Assembly: GCA_021772295.1 (NCBI GenBank)
Contig: JAJFMG010000076.1
Span: 1 to 5,969 of the forward strand
Direction: 5' to 3'
Length of the DNA stretch: 5,969 nucleotides
DNA from: Chlamydiota bacterium
Lineage (GTDB): Bacteria > Chlamydiota > Chlamydiia > Chlamydiales > Simkaniaceae
Within the stretch, counting starts at the first letter, position 1. Each line of letters begins with the position of its first letter. The notes beneath the pieces are model-generated. The model did no database searches, was not told where the DNA came from, and saw only the letters and a list, made by a program, of their open reading frames with translations. The translations under genes and the position numbers were made by a program. This document shows, one piece after another, positions 1-5,764 of this stretch.

Positions 1-303
1 GAAGAGGTCGCTGGAGAGTACCTTCGTATCCCTCATTTTTATTACAACTTCTATGTCTACCAATATGCTACTGGCATAAGCGCGGCTCTTACACTTGTTG
101 AAAAAGTGTTGCGAGAAGGCAGTCATGCAAGAGATGCATATCTCCAGTTTTTATCATCAGGATCGAGTAAATACCCAATCGATCTTTTAAAAATAGCGGG
201 AGTTGATATGACAACAAGTGAACCTGTGAATACATTAATTAAGTATTTTTCAAGTTTAGTACAAGACCTGAAACAGCTTCTTAAAGAAGAGAAATCTTCT
301 TGA
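1..303 (+). CDS. pepF: Oligoendopeptidase F, C-terminal fragment (M3 metallopeptidase)
   Basis: The reading frame is open from the first base and ends with TGA at 301-303, giving the last 100 residues of a protein whose start lies outside the window. The fragment begins EEVAGEYLRIPHFYYNFYVY and continues QYATG, then has YLQFLSSGSSKYPIDLLKIAGVDMT. These are characteristic C-terminal segments of PepF-type oligoendopeptidases of family M3. Known for the family: cytoplasmic zinc peptidases that cut short peptides; the HExxH zinc site lies upstream and cannot be seen here, while the His/Tyr cluster in HFYYNFYVYQY belongs to the substrate-binding part of the active site. The end of the gene looks intact and finishes with a Lys/Glu-rich helix. 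The ptsH start lies 65 nt downstream on the same strand with no terminator hairpin between them, so read-through is plausible. Confidence 0.9.
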   Translation, partial: EEVAGEYLRIPHFYYNFYVYQYATGISAALTLVEKVLREGSHARDAYLQFLSSGSSKYPIDLLKIAGVDMTTSEPVNTLIKYFSSLVQDLKQLLKEEKSS

Positions 304-368
304 TTAAAATTACCATAGAACGGAATCTCGTTTGATGACTATTTTGCGTGGGTGTATTTGAGAATCGT

Positions 369-653
369 ATGGAAGATGAAAGGGCAATTAAAAAAACGTT
401 TGTAATTAAGAATAATAAGGGGCTTCATACAAGACCTGCTACTGAACTTGTGAAATGCGCTTCTTCCTTCAGGTCTCAAGTAAAATTGCAATATCAAAAT
501 CAGACTGTAAATGCAAAAGATCTTCTCGGGATATTAATGCTTGCTGCTTCAAAAGGTGCTAAAATTTCTGTAATTGCAGAAGGTTTAGATGCAAAAGATG
601 TGGTTTCTGCGATCATTTCTCTTTCAAAAGAAAAATTTAATATTAAGTACTAA
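369..653 (+). CDS. ptsH: Phosphocarrier protein HPr (PTS), Asp at the Ser46 position
   Basis: A 94-residue protein with the HPr fold signature. KNNKGLHTRPATELV holds the phospho-accepting histidine (His20 here, equivalent to His15) followed by the conserved Arg and Pro. Known role: HPr accepts phosphate from PEP via enzyme I and passes it to sugar-specific EIIA proteins, or serves regulation where transport components are missing. The second signature reads VNAKDLLGILML. Gap-free counting from the histidine puts Asp51 exactly where Gram-positive HPr has regulatory Ser46, the HprK target. I chose ATG 369 because it gives a length near the usual 85-90 residues; an in-frame GTG at 348 would add seven residues. 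Both have weak Shine-Dalgarno sequences (only GAG at 360-362 before the ATG). The gene ends 28 nt before the convergent rpiA stop, with no clear terminator between them. Enzyme I and HprK are not in the window. Confidence 0.92.
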   Translation: MEDERAIKKTFVIKNNKGLHTRPATELVKCASSFRSQVKLQYQNQTVNAKDLLGILMLAASKGAKISVIAEGLDAKDVVSAIISLSKEKFNIKY

Positions 654-681
654 TTTTCTCGATTTATTTGACAGAGCATAA

Positions 682-1368
682 CTATAAAAGTGTTTTTGAA
701 GTGCCATTTTCATAGCCAATGATTGCCTGTTTTGCGATATTAATAAAAAGCCCAGTTTCACAAACACCAGGAATTTCGATCAATTTTTGATGTGTATCTT
801 GTGGATCAGATAAATTTTTATGAAGAGAAATATCAAAGATGTAATTGCCATTGTCTGTTATGAAAAATTGAGAGGGGTCTTCTTTTTTTGATCGAATTTT
901 ACCTTCAAATCCAAGGGCATGTATTCGATTTATAATTCCAAGGATAGCAAAAGGTAAAATTTCTACAGGGAGAATCCCTTTACCAAGACTTTTTACAACC
1001 TTACTCTCATCCACAATAATAAGAACGTCTTTACTAAGAGTTGCTACCATTTTTTCTCTAAAGAGTGCTCCGCCTCCGCCTTTGATCATATTGCCTTTTG
1101 GGTCAATTTGATCAGCTCCATCAACAGTGATATCAACTTGCTTTACTTGATTAATATCTAGAAGGGGAATACCCCCTTTCTTTGCAAGTTCTAGAGTTTC
1201 GGTAGAGCTTGCTACGGCATGTATTTGCAAGCCATTATGTACTTTCTCAATGAGTTTTTCTAAGAAAAAAAAGACAGTACTTCCTGTTCCAAGTCCAACA
1301 ATCATATTATTCTTGATATAATCTACAGCTAAGTAACCAGCAGTTTTTTTGGAATTCACATAACTCAT
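682..1368 (-). CDS. rpiA: Ribose-5-phosphate isomerase A
   Basis: A 228-residue protein, the normal length for RpiA, which interconverts ribose 5-phosphate and ribulose 5-phosphate in the non-oxidative pentose phosphate pathway in the cytoplasm. Motifs in order: GLGTGST at 25-31 (phosphate binding), ASSTET near 53-58, VDGADQ at 82-87, KGGGGALFREK at 96-106, LPVEILPF at 133-140, TDNGN, and PGVCETGLF near the C-terminus. By alignment with the E. coli enzyme, Asp83, Asp86, Lys96 and Glu105 match its catalytic Asp81, Asp84, Lys94 and Glu103. The VDGADE motif carries Gln instead of Glu at residue 87, next to the catalytic aspartate. The start is well supported: the reverse strand has AAGGAG (complement of 1374-1379) five bases before the ATG. 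The gene converges with ptsH and diverges from the VOC-protein gene, so it is probably transcribed alone. Its own promoter is not clear; TTGTTT and TAAATA 16 nt apart upstream is a weak candidate. Confidence 0.96.
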   Translation of the reverse strand: MSYVNSKKTAGYLAVDYIKNNMIVGLGTGSTVFFFLEKLIEKVHNGLQIHAVASSTETLELAKKGGIPLLDINQVKQVDITVDGADQIDPKGNMIKGGGGALFREKMVATLSKDVLIIVDESKVVKSLGKGILPVEILPFAILGIINRIHALGFEGKIRSKKEDPSQFFITDNGNYIFDISLHKNLSDPQDTHQKLIEIPGVCETGLFINIAKQAIIGYENGTSKTLL

Positions 1369-1443
1369 ATATACTCCTTAATTATCTTCATATTTAGAAA
1401 ATATCTCTTTCAAAACAAGAATTTTCTTCAAAGGTAGCATGCA

Positions 1444-1472
1444 TTGCGCTATTTATCGAGATATGTGATAAT
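1444..1472 (+). promoter_or_regulatory. Candidate sigma70-type promoter for the VOC-tyrS operon
   Basis: TTGCGC at 1444-1449 is separated by 17 nt from GATAAT at 1467-1472, which is preceded by TGT and so forms an extended -10 element (TGTGATAAT). The -10 matches the consensus at five of six bases, the -35 only in its TTG. It would start transcription around 1479, about 20 nt before the downstream ATG, with the GGAG ribosome site (1488-1491) in a short leader. It is the best match I see in the 133-nt gap between the divergent genes. This is inference from spacing and sequence only. Confidence 0.45.
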
Positions 1473-1501
1473 TTCGTTTTTTAACACGGAGAATATGATA
1501 T

Positions 1502-1897
1502 ATGTCTACTACTGAAAAGATACAGATTAAGTCGATTGGCCTGCCATGGATATGCGCAAAAAATATGGAAAAGGCAAAGGCTTTTTTTCATGAAATTCTA
1601 GGTCTCGATATTAAAGAAGAAAATCCTGAATTTGGATGGATGGAACTAGGCGCTGAAGATGGAGTTCGACTTGGCGTTGGTAAAGACGCTGATGGTTCTG
1701 AACTTTCTGCTGGTGAAAATGCAATCGTTACGATGAGGGTTGAAGACATTGTAAATGCAAAAGCTTATTTAGAAAGTAAAGATGTTAAATTTCATGGTGA
1801 AATAATGGAAATTCCAACCATTATAAAAATGGCTCTTTTTACTGATCCAGATGGAAATAAGTTCCAACTCATACAATTATTGGAAAATCACAAATAG
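1502..1897 (+). CDS. VOC / glyoxalase-fold protein, no evident metal ligands
   Basis: A 131-residue single-domain protein of the vicinal oxygen chelate superfamily. It shows two beta-alpha-beta-beta-beta modules: KSIGLPWICAKNMEKAKAFFHEILGLDI (about 10-37) opens the first, and ENAIVTMRVEDIVNAKAYLE (about 72-91) opens the second. The second ends with the hallmark FTDPDGNKFQLIQ (113-125). Known family roles include glyoxalase I, dioxygenases, antibiotic-binding proteins and many uncharacterised members. In a hand alignment to glyoxalase I, the ligand positions are non-chelating or unusual: Leu where the first His should be, and Gln122 in place of the C-terminal Glu. It is therefore unlikely to be a classical glyoxalase I, and its substrate cannot be predicted. 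The start is ATG 1502 with GGAG 10 nt upstream. The next gene begins 22 nt after the stop on the same strand, suggesting an operon running into tyrS. Confidence 0.8.
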   Translation: MSTTEKIQIKSIGLPWICAKNMEKAKAFFHEILGLDIKEENPEFGWMELGAEDGVRLGVGKDADGSELSAGENAIVTMRVEDIVNAKAYLESKDVKFHGEIMEIPTIIKMALFTDPDGNKFQLIQLLENHK

Positions 1898-1919
1898 ATA
1901 GAAAGTAAGTGCCTTTTTT

Positions 1920-2222
1920 ATGTCAGATAACTACAGCCAAGATCTTGCACCTGAGAGTGATCGAACAAAGAGAACTCGAGAAAAATTAAAAAGGCATCTA
2001 CAATCCATTGATGAAAATGTAACGGGTTATGCACTTACTCGAAAAACAAAAGAAATTCATAGGTGGATTTCTAGGCATGCCTCAACTCGAGTAACGCTAA
2101 AATCCAAAGCGATTTGTCTATTCGATGAAAACAAAAATGCGGCAAAACTCAGCCAGAGAGTATCTTCTTTGCTTGTAAAAATTAGAGACTCAATTAATGT
2201 CCCCCTCGATGGAGAAAAATAG
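1920..2222 (+). CDS. Small basic hypothetical protein upstream of tyrS
   Basis: A 100-residue protein I do not recognise. It is strongly charged (about 21 Lys/Arg against 13 Asp/Glu) and has no signal peptide or membrane segment. The first 60 residues are mostly polar and basic (DRTKRTREKLKRHLQSIDEN, then TRKTKEIHRWISRHASTR) and look helical. The rest, LSQRVSSLLVKIRDSI, looks like an amphipathic helix. The single cysteine at 66 rules out a zinc cluster. The composition would suit nucleic-acid or ribosome binding, but that is a guess. It is probably a real gene: it fills the space between two genes on the same strand, and its TAG stop shares its last base with the GTG start of tyrS (TAGTG), an arrangement typical of translational coupling. 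Its own ribosome site is poor (no clear GGAG before ATG 1920), so it may depend on translation of the upstream VOC gene. Confidence 0.7.
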   Translation: MSDNYSQDLAPESDRTKRTREKLKRHLQSIDENVTGYALTRKTKEIHRWISRHASTRVTLKSKAICLFDENKNAAKLSQRVSSLLVKIRDSINVPLDGEK

Positions 2223-3490
2223 TGAATGTAATTGAAGAGTTAAGAAAACGAGGCTTTATTGATGCTATTACAAGTGAAGATCTTGTTAAAAAAGTAGAAA
2301 GCCCCATTTCGTTTTATATTGGTTTTGATCCAACATCTGATAGCTTACATATCGGTAATCTTGTTGGAATTATGGCGCTCTGCTGGTTTCAAAAATTTGG
2401 GCATAATGGAATTGGATTACTTGGTGGCGCCACTGCAAGGATCGGTGATCCATCAGGAAAAAGTGTTGAAAGACCCCTTCTTTCAGAGGATGCTCTTGCA
2501 ACAAATGTTACAGCACTTGAAAAACAACTTCGCTCAATATTAGAGAAGGGGTCTTTGCAAAAACCTCCAAAATTTCTAAATAATGATTCCTGGTTTAAAG
2601 GGTACTCTTTTATTGAGTTTCTAAGAGATATAGGCAGACACTTTCGAATGGGAAGTATGCTCGCAAAAGATAGCGTTAAAACAAGACTGCATTCTGATGA
2701 GGGGATTAGCTTTACTGAATTTTCTTATCAGGTTTTGCAAGGATATGACTTTTGCCATCTGAATGAATCTATGGAAGTTGAATTACAACTTGGTGGGTCT
2801 GATCAATGGGGAAATATTACAGCTGGAATTGAGATTACACGTAAATTGCGCTCAAAGTCTGTATATGGCATGACATTTCCGCTTCTTGTTAGGTCTGATG
2901 GGAAGAAATTTGGTAAAACAGAAGGGGGCGCTGTATGGCTTTCAAAGGAAAAAACATCTCCCTATCAGTTTTATCAATATCTGATTCGTATACCTGATAG
3001 TGATGTTATCAAAATGATGAGAATGCTTACATTTATGGAAATGGATGAAATACTCGAATATGAAGAGAAACTTAACAATAATTTGCTGAAACCTAATGAA
3101 GCGCAAGGAAGGCTGGCGACAGAAGTAACTTTATTTGTGCATGGTGAAAAAGAACTTGCTAAAGCCATTTCTGTGACAAAAGCACTCTCGCCTGGTTCGG
3201 ATGCGACGCTCGATGGGGAAATTTTGGAAGCTGTTAGAAATGACATGCCAAATATTTCTCTTTCTAAAGATGAGTTGCTTGGATCAAATCTTACTGAAGT
3301 ATTTGTTAAAACAAAGCTATTGCAAAGCAAAGGAGAGGCAAATAGGCTTATTAAAAATGGTGGCGCCTATTTGAATAATTCTAAGGTTGTAGATGGAAAT
3401 TATTCATTGAGTGCAAACGATTTAATAGACCAAAAGTTTGTGTTGCTTGGATCTGGGAAGAAAAAAAAGCTACTTGTAATCGTATGTTAA
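2222..3490 (+). CDS. tyrS: Tyrosyl-tRNA synthetase (TyrRS, class I)
   Basis: A 422-residue protein of full family length that activates tyrosine with ATP and charges tRNA-Tyr in the cytoplasm. The Rossmann catalytic core shows YIGFDPTSDSLHIGN at 32-46 with the class I HIGH motif (HIGN, 43-46); GGATARIGDPSGK at 68-80; FSYQVLQGYDF at 167-177 with the tyrosine-binding Tyr169, Gln173 and Asp176; GGSDQWGNI at 191-199; and KFGKTEGG at 229-236, the KMSKS-equivalent loop of bacterial TyrRS. A C-terminal S4-like RNA-binding domain follows from about 358 (TEVFVKTKLLQSKGEANRLI, then GGAYLNN), ending in a lysine-rich tail. The start is GTG 2222: residues NVIEELRKRGFIDAIT align with the usual N-terminus, and GGAG (2211-2214) lies 7 nt upstream inside the preceding gene. 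There is a 1-nt overlap with that gene. No defects are seen. Confidence 0.97.
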   Translation: MNVIEELRKRGFIDAITSEDLVKKVESPISFYIGFDPTSDSLHIGNLVGIMALCWFQKFGHNGIGLLGGATARIGDPSGKSVERPLLSEDALATNVTALEKQLRSILEKGSLQKPPKFLNNDSWFKGYSFIEFLRDIGRHFRMGSMLAKDSVKTRLHSDEGISFTEFSYQVLQGYDFCHLNESMEVELQLGGSDQWGNITAGIEITRKLRSKSVYGMTFPLLVRSDGKKFGKTEGGAVWLSKEKTSPYQFYQYLIRIPDSDVIKMMRMLTFMEMDEILEYEEKLNNNLLKPNEAQGRLATEVTLFVHGEKELAKAISVTKALSPGSDATLDGEILEAVRNDMPNISLSKDELLGSNLTEVFVKTKLLQSKGEANRLIKNGGAYLNNSKVVDGNYSLSANDLIDQKFVLLGSGKKKKLLVIVC

Positions 3491-3567
3491 AGGGTATTTT
3501 GATTTTTTTTGTGAAGAAGTAAAAAAGTACTTGTCTGAAAATCAACATGATAGAACAATGAGCCATT

Positions 3568-3596
3568 AGAAGCTCTTAGTTTCTAGGTCTTCTTTT
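3568..3596 (+). terminator. Candidate rho-independent terminator after tyrS
   Basis: AGAAG (3568-3572) pairs with CTTCT (3589-3593), and CTTAG (3575-3579) pairs with CTAGG (3583-3587, one G-T wobble) around a TTT loop, with a CT/T internal loop between the two stem parts. The right arm runs into TTT, making a run of four T with the last stem base. It lies 77 nt past the tyrS stop and about 30 nt before the HU gene. The T run is short and the stem is AT-rich, so it may be a weak or leaky terminator, or a leader hairpin of the HU transcript. Confidence 0.35.
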
Positions 3597-3626
3597 ACAC
3601 AGATTCTTTCAAAGGAGCAAAAGAAC

Positions 3627-3929
3627 ATGTCAACGGTTACCAAAAAAAAGTTAATACACTTAATTTCGCAAAAGCGCGGTCTGCATCCAACTGATGTAAG
3701 AAATATCATTCAAACTTTCTTAGATACAATGACAGATTGTTTATCGGAGGGAGAAAGGCTGGAGTTCCGTGATTTTGGAGTATTTGAAGTGGTCAAAAGA
3801 AAACAAAAAATCGGAAGAAATCCCAAAAATGCATCTGTGCCGATTGTAATTCCAGAAAGACTTGCTGTGAAGTTCACTCCTGGTAAAAAAATGCGTGAAA
3901 TGATCGAGAAACAACCGGCTACTACTTAA
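3627..3929 (+). CDS. HU/IHF-family DNA-binding protein, chlamydial type
   Basis: A 100-residue histone-like protein that binds and bends DNA as a dimer in the nucleoid. The N-terminal helical dimerisation part (about 1-45) has TKKKLIHLISQKRGLHPTDV. It is followed by RLEFRDFGVFEV at 44-55 and the DNA-binding beta arm starting KIGRNPKN at 61-68, whose Pro66 is the intercalating residue of the family. The C-terminal signature VKFTPGKKMRE covers 81-91. The family alone does not separate HU from IHF subunits. The wording (RLEFRDFGV, GRNPKNASVPI, AVKFTPGK) is very close to the chlamydial protein annotated himD/ihfA (CT267) as I recall it, which is my main reason for placing the window in Chlamydiae. 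The start ATG 3627 has a strong AAAGGAG (3611-3617) 9 nt upstream. The next gene follows after 11 nt and is probably co-transcribed. A promoter directly upstream is not obvious. Confidence 0.95.
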   Translation: MSTVTKKKLIHLISQKRGLHPTDVRNIIQTFLDTMTDCLSEGERLEFRDFGVFEVVKRKQKIGRNPKNASVPIVIPERLAVKFTPGKKMREMIEKQPATT

Positions 3930-3940
3930 ACAAAGGCTTT

Positions 3941-5440
3941 ATGTCTGAATCAACCTGCGAGTTAGAGAAAAACCTTCCGCTTTGGGAACTTGAGAAAAGT
4001 TATTTAGGGCGGAAGCCATTTTCCTCTATGAATTCTTCTTCGTATTGTGAGAATTCACTTTTTCGTTCTGCAGCGGTAAAAAGTCTTCAAGACAGAGAGT
4101 CTTTTGAGGCTTTTTTTAAAAGTGAACTTACATCACTTGAACAATCCTCTTTTACTACTCACAAGGATTTAGCAAGTGCTTTTCAAAAACTTACCATAAT
4201 TTTGATCATTGGTTCTCATTTTTCCATACACGATTACTATAGAGACCGGCTTATTTTACTTCTTACAGTTTGGAAGAAAAACCAGTTTTTAGAGAATGAT
4301 CAATTAATCAATGCTTTGCACTCTCTTTGCTCTTTTTTTGTATGTTTTGAAAGCGCAACATATTCTTTGCATCAATTTGATTTTGGAGGAACTTTACCTC
4401 AATGGGGTTACCAAAATAATGAATTAAATCTTTTTTTACCTGAGCAGTGTTCAGAGATTGCTATCATTTCTTCAATACTTGCTTTTTTACAAAAGGATAA
4501 AGACCTTTATTTCTCTTCAATGAAACTTGTAGAGTTTCATCTTCATCTTCTCGATGCTAGAAAAAAGCCGATTAAAGCGATGTTTACAAAAGAGTCTAAT
4601 TATTCTTCTGTAAAGGAGCAGCTTGTATCGACTCTTTTGAAAGCTATTCTTTCGAAAGATTTTTATGATGTGGATATAGTGTCTATTGCATCGCAAGAAT
4701 GTTTTTATTCGATGTATTTGGAGTGTTTAAAAAGTATTCTTTTTCCACTTTTAAAAGAGTCATCTTGGAGTTACAAACCTCAAATTTTACTCCAAAACCA
4801 TAAACTTGGTTTTGCGGTATATGAGCATAATGACTTTAGCGCATTTGCAACTCTTTGCGGCAATAACTCAGGACTTGGTTCAATATCAAAGGGAGATGCG
4901 CAGATCATTACCTTTGCTCCTCAAAAGGCACCACTCTACGATATGTCTTCGTTTGGGATAATGAGAACTTTGGATATCGAAAATGAGGGCCTAGATGACA
5001 TTGAGTGTATTCAAGATAACAAATCTCTGTTTTTTCAAGGATGGGCAAGATGTTTTTCATCAAATACTGAATCTCAGGGTTCACTTGAGGATAGATGGCT
5101 GCAGCTAACTACTGATGTTAAAAAGGATCGGTGTAGTCTCAAATTACGTTTTTATGACAATGTGTCCTTTGATGGTTATTATGTTAGCTTTTATGTCAAA
5201 GCTGACACAATTATGTTAGATGGTGGCTCTGCTGTAAAGGGTGGGTTAGACTCATATTCAGGTAACTATACTCATCTGGCCCTTAATACAAGCGAGTCTA
5301 CATTGCATATAAAATCTTTGTTTGAACCAGATGTCAAAATTATACCTCTGTCAGGAGAGAGTGCTTTTTACGGTGCTGATTTCCTTGTTTCATATAAAAT
5401 CAATTTGAATATGCCTGAATTCAAATGGGATATTTACTGA
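3941..5440 (+). CDS. Large hypothetical protein linked to HU (possible CT266 relative)
   Basis: A 499-residue protein with no motif I can tie to an enzyme family. It has no signal peptide and no convincing membrane helix, although the segment LTIILIIGSHF at 84-94 is hydrophobic. The N-terminal two-thirds (about 40-275) looks mainly alpha-helical and rich in Leu, Phe and Ser. The C-terminal third (about 285-499) looks beta-rich, with alternating strands such as SLKLRFYDNVSF, YYVSFYVKADTIML and DFLVSYKINLN. Helical-then-beta layouts occur in polysaccharide-lyase-like proteins, but I see no catalytic signature and do not propose that function. ATG 3941 follows the HU stop by 11 nt, with AAAGG (3932-3936) 4 nt upstream. 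From memory, Chlamydia trachomatis has the unknown CT266 next to the HU/IHF gene CT267; position and approximate character suggest this is its counterpart, not verified. The frame is intact. Confidence 0.85.
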   Translation: MSESTCELEKNLPLWELEKSYLGRKPFSSMNSSSYCENSLFRSAAVKSLQDRESFEAFFKSELTSLEQSSFTTHKDLASAFQKLTIILIIGSHFSIHDYYRDRLILLLTVWKKNQFLENDQLINALHSLCSFFVCFESATYSLHQFDFGGTLPQWGYQNNELNLFLPEQCSEIAIISSILAFLQKDKDLYFSSMKLVEFHLHLLDARKKPIKAMFTKESNYSSVKEQLVSTLLKAILSKDFYDVDIVSIASQECFYSMYLECLKSILFPLLKESSWSYKPQILLQNHKLGFAVYEHNDFSAFATLCGNNSGLGSISKGDAQIITFAPQKAPLYDMSSFGIMRTLDIENEGLDDIECIQDNKSLFFQGWARCFSSNTESQGSLEDRWLQLTTDVKKDRCSLKLRFYDNVSFDGYYVSFYVKADTIMLDGGSAVKGGLDSYSGNYTHLALNTSESTLHIKSLFEPDVKIIPLSGESAFYGADFLVSYKINLNMPEFKWDIY

Positions 5441-5537
5441 TTACGTCTTTCCAACAGAGAAAGGATGTCCCTTCTACAAACTTATAGTGATTTAGTCAAT
5501 ACCGGTTTATGTCAATGGGTGGAGAAATTTAACATCA

Positions 5538-5597
5538 TCTTTGTGTAAATCTATACGCTAAAGAAAGGAGAGAATTACGATCATCTTCACACAAAGA
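5538..5597. repeat. 9-bp inverted repeat with overlapping 8-bp direct repeat
   Basis: TCTTTGTGT (5538-5546) is the exact reverse complement of ACACAAAGA (5589-5597), with 42 nt between. The same stretch holds the direct repeat ATCATCTT at 5534-5541 and 5580-5587, which partly overlaps the left arm and sits just left of the right arm. An A/G-rich AAAGGAG (5564-5570) lies in the loop. The repeats are seen directly; their role is unknown. Confidence 0.4.
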
Positions 5598-5648
5598 CGT
5601 TCGCTTGGTCTCAATGAAAAAAGTTATTTACCCTCTTCGTGTACTGAG

Positions 5649-5685
5649 ATAATTAGTGAGATTTAATTCATAAATATCTAATTAT
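5649..5685. repeat. AT-rich nested hairpin
   Basis: ATAATTAG (5649-5656) pairs with CTAATTAT (5678-5685), and inside it ATTTA (5661-5665) pairs with TAAAT (5671-5675) around a 5-nt loop, leaving a 4x2 internal loop. This gives 13 base pairs, nearly all A-T, so the RNA form would be weak. The strand of any transcript is not known. Confidence 0.35.
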
Positions 5686-5697
5686 AAGGCGAAAGCG

Positions 5698-5764
5698 TGG
5701 TTTAATTGGATTGGGGAATTTCGAAAATACAAGAGATGTAATTATTCTAACTCAAATTAAACCA
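5698..5764. repeat. 10-bp perfect inverted repeat followed by a T-rich stretch
   Basis: TGGTTTAATT (5698-5707) is the exact reverse complement of AATTAAACCA (5755-5764), with 47 nt between. On the plus strand the right arm is followed by a T-rich tract ending in TTTTTT (5775-5780), somewhat like a terminator, though the loop is too large for a typical one. The overlapping unit TAATTGG (5703-5709) also matches CCAATTA (5762-5768) in inverted orientation. Confidence 0.4.

Noticed and set aside
332..360. TTGATG and TATTTG 17 nt apart as a ptsH promoter.
   Set aside because: The -10 matches only three bases and would start transcription at about the start codon; read-through from pepF is simpler.
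348..368. GTG at 348 as the ptsH start, giving 101 residues.
   Set aside because: It would give an N-terminal extension unusual for HPr and has no better ribosome site than ATG 369. It stays possible but less likely.
1495..1515. Six-codon frame ATG...TGA overlapping the VOC start, as a leader peptide.
   Set aside because: Its ATG is only 3 nt from the GGAG, too close for initiation, while the VOC ATG is correctly placed.
2319..2543. Plus-strand open frame of 74 codons inside tyrS.
   Set aside because: It lies wholly within the conserved TyrRS catalytic core in another frame; it is a shadow.
2974..3330. Minus-strand open frame of 118 codons opposite tyrS.
   Set aside because: Antisense to a clear gene, with a Ser-rich low-complexity product and no recognisable domain.
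3381..3566. Minus-strand frame of 61 codons over the tyrS end and spacer.
   Set aside because: It overlaps the conserved S4-like domain of TyrRS and shows no domain or ribosome site of note.
5447..5475. Rho-independent terminator after the large hypothetical gene.
   Set aside because: Two alternative small hairpins can form, but neither is followed by a T tract.
5542..5587. Mobile element insertion with an 8-bp target duplication.
   Set aside because: The unit is only 46 nt, has no terminal inverted repeats within it and no coding capacity; slippage or chance is more likely.
5577..5665. Separate small gene starting at ACG or ATC after AAAGGAG (5564-5570).
   Set aside because: No standard start codon is in reach and the product of about 30 residues has no recognisable features; kept only as part of the broken-frame idea.
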